Source: CAZFQG01 sp964520785 (GTDB lineage: Bacteria > Planctomycetota > Planctomycetia > Pirellulales > Thermoguttaceae). From it: a stretch of DNA of 45,258 nt. Below are positions 7,414 to 15,974 of this stretch, in pieces. A program made the translations under genes and the position numbers. The stretch lies in the NCBI GenBank assembly GCA_964520785.1, contig CAZFQG010000022.1, positions 1 to 45,258 on the forward strand. The letters are read 5' to 3'. The notes beneath the pieces are model-generated. The model searched no databases. It was not told the DNA's origin and saw nothing but the letters and a program-made list of their open reading frames with translations. Position 1 is the stretch's first letter; each line of letters starts with the position of its first letter.

Positions 7414-8973
7414 TCATAGGGCGCGGATGACCTCCGCCACCTTGGCCTCGAAAAGTTCTTGCCACTCCGGGGCCAAGAGACACTCGGTCACCTCGTAGCC
7501 CCCCTTGGGATAATCCGGCGCGGGCGGTCCATAATGGATATATCCGTTGGAAAACGCGGCCATGAACGTATGTTCATACGGCGAGGCACGCTTCACGTTG
7601 AGCCCGACCTCCACGAGGACCTCCGCCGGCGAGGTAACCAAGACGAAGTCCCCGATCTTAATCCCCTGCACCTCGGTCGCGACGGTCGGCTCGCCCGCGG
7701 CCTCGTTAATTGCCTGGTGCCGTTTCAAGGTTCCGATCTTGTCCTCGATCCTCGCCAGTTTCTCCATCGCCCGGATATTCCGCAGGTACTTGGTGATGTG
7801 CGCCTTGTTCTGCGCGTCGATTTCCGCCATTTCGTTCGAACCGGTCTTTTCCGCCTGCAGGTAGCGGTACGAATAGTACGACGGGCATTCCGGATCGAGC
7901 GCCTGCTTCAGATACAGCGGCAGGAATGTCTTGAAGTTCAGGCTCGTCCCCCTGAGCGACGCCAATAGCGACCCCTGTTCCTCCATCAGTTCCGCGATAC
8001 GTTCCGGCATATCGAACTTCCTCGGGAGGGGGAGCGGTTCATTGATGACGCTCAGCACGGCCTCCTTGGTTTGGATTCCGCGCAGCGCCGCCAGCGTACT
8101 CAACCCGAGCATTGTGCCCAAAGGCTCACAGTCCCGGGGGCGGTTCACGTCCTTGTAAAGGACTTCGGTGATATCCCCTCCCGCACCCTGCAGGAAGAGG
8201 GCCGTCGCACCGTAACCGAGAGTGTCTTCAATCACTTTCGAGGCGAACCCGGGGAAATCGGCCGTCACGCCCCCCTTGGGGACGCCGACATAAGGATGGC
8301 ACGCGAAGTTGTAGACCACCGCCAGCGTGGTACCGTCCAATCGGTCGACCCGAAGGATGCCGATCTCCGGGTCGACCGGCCCGACCGACTCCACTTCGTC
8401 ATCCGGGGGGCAGGGATTGCTATGGCGGATCGTCCAGGCTTTGCCGTCCTTGAGCCGGAGCGTGCGGTTCATCATGATCCGGTCTTCATAGCCGGTTCCG
8501 CAGCCGACGCGGACCGGAACGCGGCCTTCCCACGCGCGGCGGACCGCGTCGAGAGTCCGCGAAAGCTGCTGTTCACCGTCGCACAGCAGTCGCCCCGGCG
8601 GATGCGTGTGGGACGCGTTGACCAGGACGTTCGCCGCGGGTATTTGAAGCTCCCCTTCAATCCGCTTTCGCAGCTTGGGTAGGAAGTCGTCGTTGATGTC
8701 GCCGATCCCGCCGATCGCCACGGCGTCCATCGCGATAATCGCCAGACGAGTTTTTCCATCCTCTAAGACGAGCGCCTTGGCGAAGAGGGGATCGTTGACG
8801 CGGACTCCCTGTTCTTCCGTAGTGATGTCGCTCTTGGCCACCCCGGCCCACAGCGAGCTGGTCGGCTCGGCCGCCTCCCCCTTTGAACCAAAAACCCCGG
8901 TCGTCGCCGAGGCCCCGGCGACGATTCCGGCACCCAGAAACTGCCGTCTTTTCAATTTCCTCATCTTGCTCAT
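7414..8973 (-). CDS. Tat-exported neutral-ceramidase-N-terminal-domain-like hydrolase
   Basis: A 519-residue protein with a twin-arginine leader (KRRQFLGAG, then a hydrophobic Ala/Gly stretch). It resembles the N-terminal domain of neutral/alkaline ceramidases, a family greatly expanded in planctomycetes. The zinc-site segments are recognisable: NASHTHPPGR (ceramidase SATHTHSG region) and YNFACHPYVG. At the place of the ceramidase nucleophile motif GDVSPN it reads GDITEV, so the active Ser is not conserved and true ceramidase activity is doubtful; an amidase or ester hydrolase of unknown substrate is the safer call. I chose ATG 8973, with GGGAG 7 bases upstream; ATGs at 8979 and 8964 are alternatives. 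It is first of three same-strand genes with the neuraminidase (100-bp gap) and symporter. Confidence 0.8.
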   Translation of the reverse strand: MSKMRKLKRRQFLGAGIVAGASATTGVFGSKGEAAEPTSSLWAGVAKSDITTEEQGVRVNDPLFAKALVLEDGKTRLAIIAMDAVAIGGIGDINDDFLPKLRKRIEGELQIPAANVLVNASHTHPPGRLLCDGEQQLSRTLDAVRRAWEGRVPVRVGCGTGYEDRIMMNRTLRLKDGKAWTIRHSNPCPPDDEVESVGPVDPEIGILRVDRLDGTTLAVVYNFACHPYVGVPKGGVTADFPGFASKVIEDTLGYGATALFLQGAGGDITEVLYKDVNRPRDCEPLGTMLGLSTLAALRGIQTKEAVLSVINEPLPLPRKFDMPERIAELMEEQGSLLASLRGTSLNFKTFLPLYLKQALDPECPSYYSYRYLQAEKTGSNEMAEIDAQNKAHITKYLRNIRAMEKLARIEDKIGTLKRHQAINEAAGEPTVATEVQGIKIGDFVLVTSPAEVLVEVGLNVKRASPYEHTFMAAFSNGYIHYGPPAPDYPKGGYEVTECLLAPEWQELFEAKVAEVIRAL

Positions 8974-9333
8974 CGGCATTCTCCCGCGATTCGGCAATAT
9001 CCAACCATTCCCCCCAGTCGGGTCCCATTCTAACTTCGGCGGTCGCGAAAGGAAAGCGGCCGCCGGTTCACGAACAACAAGGAGCCGCCTTCACCAGCGC
9101 AGCATGCTTCCCAAGTATCCTCACCGTCAAGGAATCAGATCGAAACGTCCGAGAACGCAGACACTAAAACAAAGACTCCCCGCATTGATGTCAATGTCTA
9201 ATTGGAAAAAAGTTCATCACGCCAGCGGAGGGGTGTTCCAAGCGGCAGGTCACGGAACACCGCCTTGTCCCGTCACGTAGAATGATTTAGGCTAATTGCT
9301 TCAGAAACTATCACACAAACGGGATTTGCGAAG
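8974..9333. other. Divergent promoter region, no gene
   Basis: 360 bases between two divergently transcribed genes. The right part is AT-richer than its surroundings (about 9160-9330). I see no hairpin followed by a T-run and no RNA gene. A TTGTCC...TAGGCT pair with a 17-base spacer near 9267-9295 could be a weak promoter for the plus-strand operon, but I would not call it. Confidence 0.4.
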
Positions 9334-10011
9334 ATGTTTTTCGATCCGATCTACTTCCTGTTCATTCTTCCCCCCTTCCTTCTGGGGCTTTGGGCCCAGT
9401 TCCGAATCAAGTCCACCTATGCCGCGGCGCAACGGATTCCGGCCCAGTTGAGCGGCGCGGCCGCGGCGCGGCATATCTTGGATTCCGCCGGTTTGCGCGA
9501 CGTCGGGATCGAGGCGGTCGGCGGGCGTTTGTCCGACCACTACGATCCACGCGCCAAAGTGTTGCGGCTGAGTGCGGAGGTCTACCAGAGCCGGACGGCG
9601 GCCGCCGTCGGTATCGCCGCGCACGAGGCCGGCCACGCGCTGCAAGACGCGCAGGCGTACGCGCCGTTGGTCATCCGGAACGCGGCCGTTCCCGCCGCGG
9701 GAATCGGCAGCAACCTTGGAATCTGGATGGTGATTTTCGGTGCCATCCTCTCCATGCAGCCGCTCATTCTGTTGGGGATCGGTCTGTTCGCCTGTGTCGT
9801 CTTCTTCCAGGTCGTCAATCTTCCGGTCGAATTCAACGCCAGCAACCGCGCCAAGGCCATATTGATCCAGACAGGAATCGTGGACCAGACCGGATCGCAG
9901 GCGGTAAAAAAAGTCCTCGATGCAGCCGCCTTGACCTACGTGGCGGCCACCCTCCAGGCGATCATGACGCTGGTTTACCTGATCTTGCGTTACGGAGGAA
10001 GCCGCGACTGA
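9334..10011 (+). CDS. Membrane neutral zinc metallopeptidase (YugP / Zn_peptidase_2 type)
   Basis: A 225-residue integral-membrane protein of the usual YugP length. It has an N-terminal membrane segment (about residues 2-22), a cytosolic or interfacial part with AAHEAGHALQD (the HExxH-type zinc motif, near residues 98-108), then hydrophobic segments near 130-170 and 200-220. LPVEFNASNRAKAIL around residue 165 is the family's second conserved block. Members are presumed membrane zinc peptidases; the natural substrates are mostly unknown. The stop codon lies one base before the ATG of the sigma-factor fusion, so the two are one operon. This makes it a candidate protease for that membrane-tethered sigma factor (inference). 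Confidence 0.9.
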   Translation: MFFDPIYFLFILPPFLLGLWAQFRIKSTYAAAQRIPAQLSGAAAARHILDSAGLRDVGIEAVGGRLSDHYDPRAKVLRLSAEVYQSRTAAAVGIAAHEAGHALQDAQAYAPLVIRNAAVPAAGIGSNLGIWMVIFGAILSMQPLILLGIGLFACVVFFQVVNLPVEFNASNRAKAILIQTGIVDQTGSQAVKKVLDAAALTYVAATLQAIMTLVYLILRYGGSRD

Positions 10012-10012
10012 G

Positions 10013-13000
10013 ATGGATATCCCCTCCGGTTTCCCACGAAGGGGAGCCCCGCTGACCGACGAAGCGCTCGTTGACGCCTTTTCCCGGTGGCAGGACGAAC
10101 TGCTGGGAACCCTACACCTCTTGATCGGCAACTCCGACGCCGCGCACGACGCGCTCCGCCGCGCGTTCATAAAATGCTGGCGCCGCAGGGCTTACCTCGC
10201 CGAAAGCCCCAATCTCCGCGCCGCCGTCTTCCGCATCGCCCTGAATACGGGCCGCGATTATCAAGCCGGCAAGGGCAAGAGCGCGGCGAAGGAGTCGGCA
10301 AAGCCGATTTCGGCCGAGGGAGAGCCGGAGGTGGGAGAGATCGAACTCCTGCGCCGCGGCATTTCGGCCCTGCGGCTGGAGGAACGGCGCATCTTCCTGT
10401 TGCGGCAGAACGGGTGGCTCGATTACGAGGAGATCGGGAAGACCGTCAACATGCCGGTCGAGACGGTGAAGACGCGGATGCGCCTGGCGCTGCGCAAGCT
10501 CGCCCGGGCCGTATGGCCGGAGGAACGTCCGGAAAGCCAGTCGTACCTGGAACTCCTCTACGGCATCCTCTCCGACGACGAGGCGGCGCGGTGCCGGATT
10601 CAAGCGGAACATGGGGACGCGGCCGCGCAGGCCGAATCGCTCAAGAGCCGGATCACGGAGGCTGCCAAACGGACCGGCCCAAGGATTACCTTTCCGAACC
10701 CGGCCGATTTCGCGTCGCCGGGCCGGCCGATTCTCCGCCGGCGAGCGGCGCGGCGGCGCCTGGCGACCCGGCGGCGAAAGCAGGTCAACCCCTGGGCGAA
10801 GGCCCTTCGTTGGATCGCCGCCCCGTTGATGTCGGTTCTCCTGTTGGCCTCCGTTGGCGGCTACCTGTACCACCGGGACCAGCTCGCCGGGATCGCCGAG
10901 GAGCACATGCGGCTGATCGTCGCCGGACCGGAGCGGCTCCGGGAGGGGGGGCTGAACCGTTATACCATCTCCACCACCTCCGTAACCGGCCGGCCCATTC
11001 CGGTCCAGGTCAACCTTACCGTCTACACGGCCACCGGCGACCGCCTCTACGAACATACCGAACGGACCGATTCCTCGGGCCGGCTCCTCGTTACCCTCCC
11101 GGACGATCTCGATCTTCCGGCGGGTGCCTGGATCGAGACGCTCGCCGTTCACCAAGACCAGGTCCGCCGCGCAAATATCCGCCCCGTCCACGGGCACCCG
11201 GCGAACACGGCGCGGCTCTTCGCCGACCGCCGCACGGCCGTTGGGGGTGACACGGTCGGCCTTCGCGCCGTCGCCTTGCGTTCGCTTCCATTGACGGCGG
11301 TCCCGGATGGTCGGGTCCGTTTTATTCTTAAGGATTCCGAAGGGGCGCGCGTCCCGGCGGCCGAAGAAGAAGGCGACATGACGCAAGGCACCGCGACCGC
11401 CGCGCTGCGGCTTCCGGAAGATGTACCGCCGGGCGACTATTCGCTGATCGTCGAAAGCACCGAATCACGGTTTCACGCGGCGTCGATTCCCCTGCTTGTC
11501 CGCAAGGAACGGCAGGGACCGTCCGAGAGCGGCGATGAAGCCGAAGCGGCCCCGGAGCCGAGCGACGGCGCGGCCGGGAAGCTGGACGTCCGTTTTTATC
11601 CGGAAGGGGGCGCCTTCGTGGCGCATCTGGAGAACCGCGTCTACTTCGAGGCGGTCCGGGGGGGCCGGCCCTGCGAGTTGGCCGGCCGGATCGTCGACGA
11701 CGAGGATCATTCCGTCGCCTCGGTCCAAACGGTCCGCGACGGCCGAGGACTCTTCTCGCTCGTCCCGCGGCCCGAGCGGAACTACCGCTTCGTTCTCGAT
11801 CAGCCGGAGGAGGCTCCTTTCGAGCGGCTCCTTCCCCAGATGGATACCAGAAAAGAAGTCGTCATCGATACCGGCTTGGGGGTGGTCGAACCGGAGAAGC
11901 CGTTGGAGTTCAACGTCCGTTGTGCCAAGCCTGGAATGCCGCTGGTCGTCTCCGCGTCGGTTCGTGGTGCTCAGGTCGGCGAAGCGGTTTTTTCCACGAA
12001 GATCGGTCCGAACGGTCAAACCTCCAACCCGGTGGAGATCGTCCTCCCGCCGGAAGTCGCCGGCGCGGTCCGCTTGACCGTGTGGGACTATTCGACCAGC
12101 CCTCCGCGACCGCTGGCGGAACGGCTCGTCTACCGCCGTCCGAGACAGACGCTTTCGGTGACGTGCGAGGCGAAAGGCGCCGCGGTAGCCCCGGGAGCGG
12201 CCGTCGAGTGGAACTTGCTCGCGACTCGCGCGAAATCGGACGATTCGAGCGAGTCGGCTGAGGCTTCCTCGAAAAAGGACGCCTCGGCGACCACCGGAGC
12301 GATGCTCGGCACCGTCACCGTTTTTGGAGAGGTTCCCTTTCCGGGCGCCGGGCTTCCGGAGACGTTCCTGTTGGCCGGGTCCTTTCAAGACGACGTTCGC
12401 TTGGATTTCCCCGCCGCCTGGTTGGACGGTACGCCCGAGTCCAATACGGCCCTTGATCTCTTTTTGGGAACGCGAGGTTGGCGGTTCTTTTCCAGTGATC
12501 CACCGAAAGACTCCGCGTCCGAGCCGGTCGAGGCCTGGCCGGCCCTGTCCGACAACCTGGCGGAACTGCAAAGCCGCTATCTCGATTGCCTAGCCGAATA
12601 TCAGGCCGGACGGACCCGCGTCCTCAATACGATGACGACGCTCGGCGCCTTCGGGGGGCTGGCTCTCCTCTTCCTGCTCGGAATGACCGCCGTTCTTGGG
12701 ATTCCGACCGGACTGCGGCTCTGGATTCCCGGCCTGGTGACCGCCTGCGTCTGCCTCGCCGTCGGGTCCATTTTGATGCACCCGGACCAACTCAATGAAA
12801 ACCCGGACGGGCAGGCCGCGTTCGCCACCGACTTCGGTTCGCGCTCGTCCGGCCCGGCGGCGAAGGAGGTATTCCGCTGTTTTCCGCCTCCTCTGGTGGA
12901 CCCGCCGCGGATGGACGGGGCCTCCGCGGCGTGGAACCCGTCGTTGACGGTTGACGCACGCGGCCAGACGAAAATGCTCTGGACCGCCCCGGCGCGGCCC

Positions 13001-13195
13001 GGTTCGTACCGTGTCCGCCTGGACGGATACGCTTTGGGCGACGCGGGGGCTTTGGGGTCCACCGAGTGGACCGTTTCCGTGGACCCGCCGGCGGACGAAT
13101 CGGCGATTCCATCGCCGGCGCGGCGGCATTTCGACACCATTGTAGCGGTCCTCCAGTTATGCATGCGGAAATTATCGCCCTCGGCGACGAACTGA
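10013..13195 (+). CDS. ECF-type sigma factor fused to a membrane-anchored MG2/alpha-2-macroglobulin-like extracytoplasmic region
   Basis: One 1060-residue open frame. Residues about 16-84 match sigma70 region 2 (NLRAAVFRIALNTGRDYQ at its end) and about 114-166 match ECF region 4 (YEEIGKTVNMPVETVKTRMR, the -35-binding helix-turn-helix). An Arg-rich stretch (about 238-257) precedes a transmembrane helix (about 264-286). Next comes a large beta-rich part with an MG2 domain (LFADRRTAVGGDTVGLRAV near 402) and further sandwich domains. Two hydrophobic helices follow (about 874-895 and 902-921). The final domain has AWNPSLTVDARGQ...RPGSYRVRLDG, the pattern closing A2M/MG2 proteins. Inferred topology: sigma in the cytosol, MG2 part outside. 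It starts one base after the metallopeptidase stop and overlaps cinA by 37 bp. No separate anti-sigma gene is adjacent. Fusion is uninterrupted and both halves are well conserved. Confidence 0.85.
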   Translation: MDIPSGFPRRGAPLTDEALVDAFSRWQDELLGTLHLLIGNSDAAHDALRRAFIKCWRRRAYLAESPNLRAAVFRIALNTGRDYQAGKGKSAAKESAKPISAEGEPEVGEIELLRRGISALRLEERRIFLLRQNGWLDYEEIGKTVNMPVETVKTRMRLALRKLARAVWPEERPESQSYLELLYGILSDDEAARCRIQAEHGDAAAQAESLKSRITEAAKRTGPRITFPNPADFASPGRPILRRRAARRRLATRRRKQVNPWAKALRWIAAPLMSVLLLASVGGYLYHRDQLAGIAEEHMRLIVAGPERLREGGLNRYTISTTSVTGRPIPVQVNLTVYTATGDRLYEHTERTDSSGRLLVTLPDDLDLPAGAWIETLAVHQDQVRRANIRPVHGHPANTARLFADRRTAVGGDTVGLRAVALRSLPLTAVPDGRVRFILKDSEGARVPAAEEEGDMTQGTATAALRLPEDVPPGDYSLIVESTESRFHAASIPLLVRKERQGPSESGDEAEAAPEPSDGAAGKLDVRFYPEGGAFVAHLENRVYFEAVRGGRPCELAGRIVDDEDHSVASVQTVRDGRGLFSLVPRPERNYRFVLDQPEEAPFERLLPQMDTRKEVVIDTGLGVVEPEKPLEFNVRCAKPGMPLVVSASVRGAQVGEAVFSTKIGPNGQTSNPVEIVLPPEVAGAVRLTVWDYSTSPPRPLAERLVYRRPRQTLSVTCEAKGAAVAPGAAVEWNLLATRAKSDDSSESAEASSKKDASATTGAMLGTVTVFGEVPFPGAGLPETFLLAGSFQDDVRLDFPAAWLDGTPESNTALDLFLGTRGWRFFSSDPPKDSASEPVEAWPALSDNLAELQSRYLDCLAEYQAGRTRVLNTMTTLGAFGGLALLFLLGMTAVLGIPTGLRLWIPGLVTACVCLAVGSILMHPDQLNENPDGQAAFATDFGSRSSGPAAKEVFRCFPPPLVDPPRMDGASAAWNPSLTVDARGQTKMLWTAPARPGSYRVRLDGYALGDAGALGSTEWTVSVDPPADESAIPSPARRHFDTIVAVLQLCMRKLSPSATN

Positions 13196-14382
13196 CGAGC
13201 GGCCAGGCTCTCGATACGAACAGCCGATGGCTCGCCTTGCGGCTGGCCGAGCTGGGAATCCGGACCCTGTATCACACGACGGTCGGCGACGAGTTGGACG
13301 CCGGGGTCGGCGTCTTTCGCACGGCAATCGCACGGTCGGATCTCATCCTTGCCACCGGCGGTCTCGGGCCCACCGCCGATGACCTCACGCGCGAGATGCT
13401 CGCCCTGGCGACGAACCGTGAACTGATCTTCAGCGATGAGGCGATGGTGCACGTCCGCTCCATCTTTGCCCGGCGAGGACGGAAAATGCCGGAGCAGAAC
13501 CGCCGCCAGGCGTTTCTGCCGTTGGGCGCCGCCCTCGTCCCGAATCCACACGGCACGGCCCCCGGGATCGACCTGGAGGTTCTTCGTCAAGGCAGGAACC
13601 CTTGCCGCGTCTTCTGTGTTCCCGGCGTCCCGGCGGAGATGCGCGAAATGTGGGACGCGACGCTTCACGGTGCGATCCTCGCGGCTTTTCCCGCGCGGAA
13701 CGTTCTTTGCCACCGGACCGTGAAGTGTTTCGGGGCCGGTGAGAGCGCCATCGAAGGGATGCTTCCGGACCTCATTCGCCGCGGCCGCGAGCCGAGGGTG
13801 GGCATTACCGCCAACAAGTGGACGATCTCTCTGAGAATCACGTCAGAGACATCCACACAAGCGGAGTGCGAGAAGCAGATCGAATCGACGCTTCAAACGA
13901 TTCACGCGTGCCTGGGCGATCTGGTCTTCGGATACGGTGACGACGAGTTGCAGGACGTCGTCGTGCGGACCCTGGCCGAAAAGGGACGCACGCTCGCCAG
14001 CGCCGAATGGGACACCGCCGGCCTTCTTTCTCAGTGGCTTTGCGACGCCGACCGTTCCGACGAGGTCTACGCCGGCGGACTCGTTTTCCGCGATCGCGAT
14101 GTCTTCACGCCGGGCGGGCTCGCTCCGCGAGACGCGGTGGTCGCGGCCGCGCGCGCCACGCGCGAGCAATTCGGCGCGACACTCGGGCTCGCCTTGGGCC
14201 CATTTCCCGAAATCGACGAAACGCTTTCCGCCGTACCCCCCATCCACGTCGCCGTCGCGACCGCAAAGACCTTCACCACCCGCGAATTTCCTTTCTCCAC
14301 GCACCCGTCCCTCCGTCGGATCTACGCGGCGAAGAACGCCTTGGATTTCCTTCGGCGGGAAGAACGGGATATGGGAGCGTAG
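13159..14382 (+). CDS. cinA: CinA-like protein (MoCF domain plus degenerate PncC-like domain)
   Basis: 407 residues, the usual CinA length. The N-terminal molybdopterin-binding-like domain is well conserved: EIIALGDELTSGQALDTNS and ATGGLGPTADDLTREML. In CinA this half hydrolyses ADP-ribose-type pyrophosphates and the C-terminal half (PncC) deamidates NMN, both in pyridine-nucleotide recycling. Here the C-terminal domain is present by position and length, but the catalytic AES(C)TGG motif reads AEWDTAG and the late TGxAGP motif reads ALGPFPE, so amidase activity is probably lost. ATG 13159 overlaps the sigma fusion's 3' end by 37 bp, pointing to translational coupling. An in-frame upstream start at 13066 would add 31 residues that do not fit the family. 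Confidence 0.88.
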   Translation: MHAEIIALGDELTSGQALDTNSRWLALRLAELGIRTLYHTTVGDELDAGVGVFRTAIARSDLILATGGLGPTADDLTREMLALATNRELIFSDEAMVHVRSIFARRGRKMPEQNRRQAFLPLGAALVPNPHGTAPGIDLEVLRQGRNPCRVFCVPGVPAEMREMWDATLHGAILAAFPARNVLCHRTVKCFGAGESAIEGMLPDLIRRGREPRVGITANKWTISLRITSETSTQAECEKQIESTLQTIHACLGDLVFGYGDDELQDVVVRTLAEKGRTLASAEWDTAGLLSQWLCDADRSDEVYAGGLVFRDRDVFTPGGLAPRDAVVAAARATREQFGATLGLALGPFPEIDETLSAVPPIHVAVATAKTFTTREFPFSTHPSLRRIYAAKNALDFLRREERDMGA

Positions 14383-14464
14383 TGTATCGTTCCAAAAGGG
14401 AAAGGATTTGTGTTGACGAAGCTTCAGGCTCGCGGGGTATTCATCAGCCCGGGCCGCGACGGAC

Positions 14465-15850
14465 TTATTCGCCCGAGAATGCGCCGGGGGAGGATCCTTG
14501 GAACAAGGTCCCTCCCCGGCCGGTTTGGGCGGCGTAATCGCGTGCGATTCGGGCAACTTCCGCCGCCGCTTCGGACCGGGCCAAGACGGCGACCGTCCCC
14601 CCGCTTCCACCGCCGGTGATTTTCGCCCCGAAGAGTCCCGATTGGGGGCCCGCCTCGCGGACGGCGTCGACCAGCCTATCCGTCCCCTCCGAGCCGAGCC
14701 CGCAGGCGGAATAACTCGCGTGCGACTCGAACATCAGCCGCCCCATTTCCACCCGGGCGTGCTGGTCTTCGGCCGAAGCCTCCAACAACGAGGCGAACCG
14801 CCGGATTCTCGCATGTTCATAAATGGGGTGCGCGGTCGGTTTCAATACGGCGTACTCCCTTTTCGGATCAACTTTCGTTACCGGGTCCGTCGTATCGCCA
14901 TGCTGGTTCAGGAACGCCTCACCGGATATCCGCTCCGGGAGATGGCGCCCAAGTTCCTTTTCGAACGCCGCGACCCCTACATTCGCCAGATAGCCGTTCC
15001 AAGGGGCGGAATCGCTGCCGTTTGCCAACGCCGAGAGCATCCGTAGGCCCATGAAGGCCCCCACGCGGACCGACGTGTAGTCCGACCCACAGACGGCGTG
15101 GCGGATTCCGGAGTCGATGCCGAAGAGGGCGAGTCCTTTGGGGATTTCCACGTATCCGACGACCTCGGCCGGCTGGCAGAGCAGGGCCAGCAAGCGGTCT
15201 TTTCGCCCCAGTGCCGAGACCATCTGGTCCATGATGCCGCAGGGCGCGCCGACGATGCGGTTCTCGGCGATTTGACACAACCTGGCCGCCTCGTGCCCCG
15301 AAACATCGCAACCGAGCGCGGCGGCGCCGGCCGCGAAGACGGCCGTCTCCACCGCGGCGGACGACGCAATTCCCTTCCCCTCCGGGGCGTTCGAACACAG
15401 GGCAATCCGGAGGCCGCCTCTCCAATCCGGGGAATGCTCGCGCAGAAGCACGAGCACCGGTCCGATCAGATATGCGACCCAGGGCGGAGCGCTCTCCTGA
15501 AAAATGCGCCTTGCTTCGTCGTAGGACGCCTCGCGAAGTCGGGCGAACTGATCGGCTTCGAGATGATGTTCGCGCACTCCGGCGCCGTTCGGGTCGGAGT
15601 CGCAGGCGGGAAAACTGGCGACGGCGACCCGGCCGTCGTGCATGGTTTGCACTCCAGCCACCGCACCGTGCGCCAACGGGTATTGCAGGACCAGCGCCCC
15701 GCTGTAGTCGGCGATCCCCCCCATCACGTCGAGCCGTGCCGGGGCCCTTGCGGCGCGGACGAAAGATGCGTGCGAAAAATAGGACTCCATGCGGGAAACG
15801 GAAAGGGGGAAGCACTCCGCGACAAATTGTTTGAGCAATGGGTCTCGCAT
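14465..15850 (-). CDS. GHMP sugar kinase, galactokinase / L-arabinokinase-like
   Basis: A 461-residue cytosolic sugar-1-kinase. ARAPARLDVMGGIADYSG (about residues 35-52) is the sugar-binding signature in the form known from plant L-arabinokinase and related galactokinase-like proteins. PEGKGIASSAAVETA (about 150-165) is the GHMP phosphate-binding loop, and AKITGGGSGGTVAVL (about 415-430) the C-terminal motif 3. The family phosphorylates the anomeric carbon of galactose, arabinose or similar sugars with ATP. The exact sugar is not decided by these motifs. No good ribosome site precedes either ATG 15850 or the internal ATG 15790, so the start is uncertain. Neighbours (convergent cinA, upstream TPR protein) give no pathway context. 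Confidence 0.85.
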   Translation of the reverse strand: MRDPLLKQFVAECFPLSVSRMESYFSHASFVRAARAPARLDVMGGIADYSGALVLQYPLAHGAVAGVQTMHDGRVAVASFPACDSDPNGAGVREHHLEADQFARLREASYDEARRIFQESAPPWVAYLIGPVLVLLREHSPDWRGGLRIALCSNAPEGKGIASSAAVETAVFAAGAAALGCDVSGHEAARLCQIAENRIVGAPCGIMDQMVSALGRKDRLLALLCQPAEVVGYVEIPKGLALFGIDSGIRHAVCGSDYTSVRVGAFMGLRMLSALANGSDSAPWNGYLANVGVAAFEKELGRHLPERISGEAFLNQHGDTTDPVTKVDPKREYAVLKPTAHPIYEHARIRRFASLLEASAEDQHARVEMGRLMFESHASYSACGLGSEGTDRLVDAVREAGPQSGLFGAKITGGGSGGTVAVLARSEAAAEVARIARDYAAQTGRGGTLFQGSSPGAFSGE

Positions 15851-15902
15851 TCGATCGATACCGGCAACCGGAGAGTCGCCACGAAAACCGCCCTATCCAT
15901 GT

Positions 15903-15949
15903 TATTCCAAGTTTCAGTATTCCAGGTTTTCGGTATTCCAGGTTTCTCG
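15903..15949. repeat. Three tandem 15-16-base repeats upstream of the GHMP kinase
   Basis: TATTCCAAGTTTCAG (15903-15917), TATTCCAGGTTTTCGG (15918-15933) and TATTCCAGGTTTCTCG (15934-15949) are head-to-tail copies with few differences. They fill much of the 124-bp gap between the TPR gene's stop and the kinase start. They could be regulator sites for the kinase or simple slippage. Confidence 0.75.
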
Positions 15950-15974
15950 CCAGTCGGAGCAGGAGCAGTTCCGA

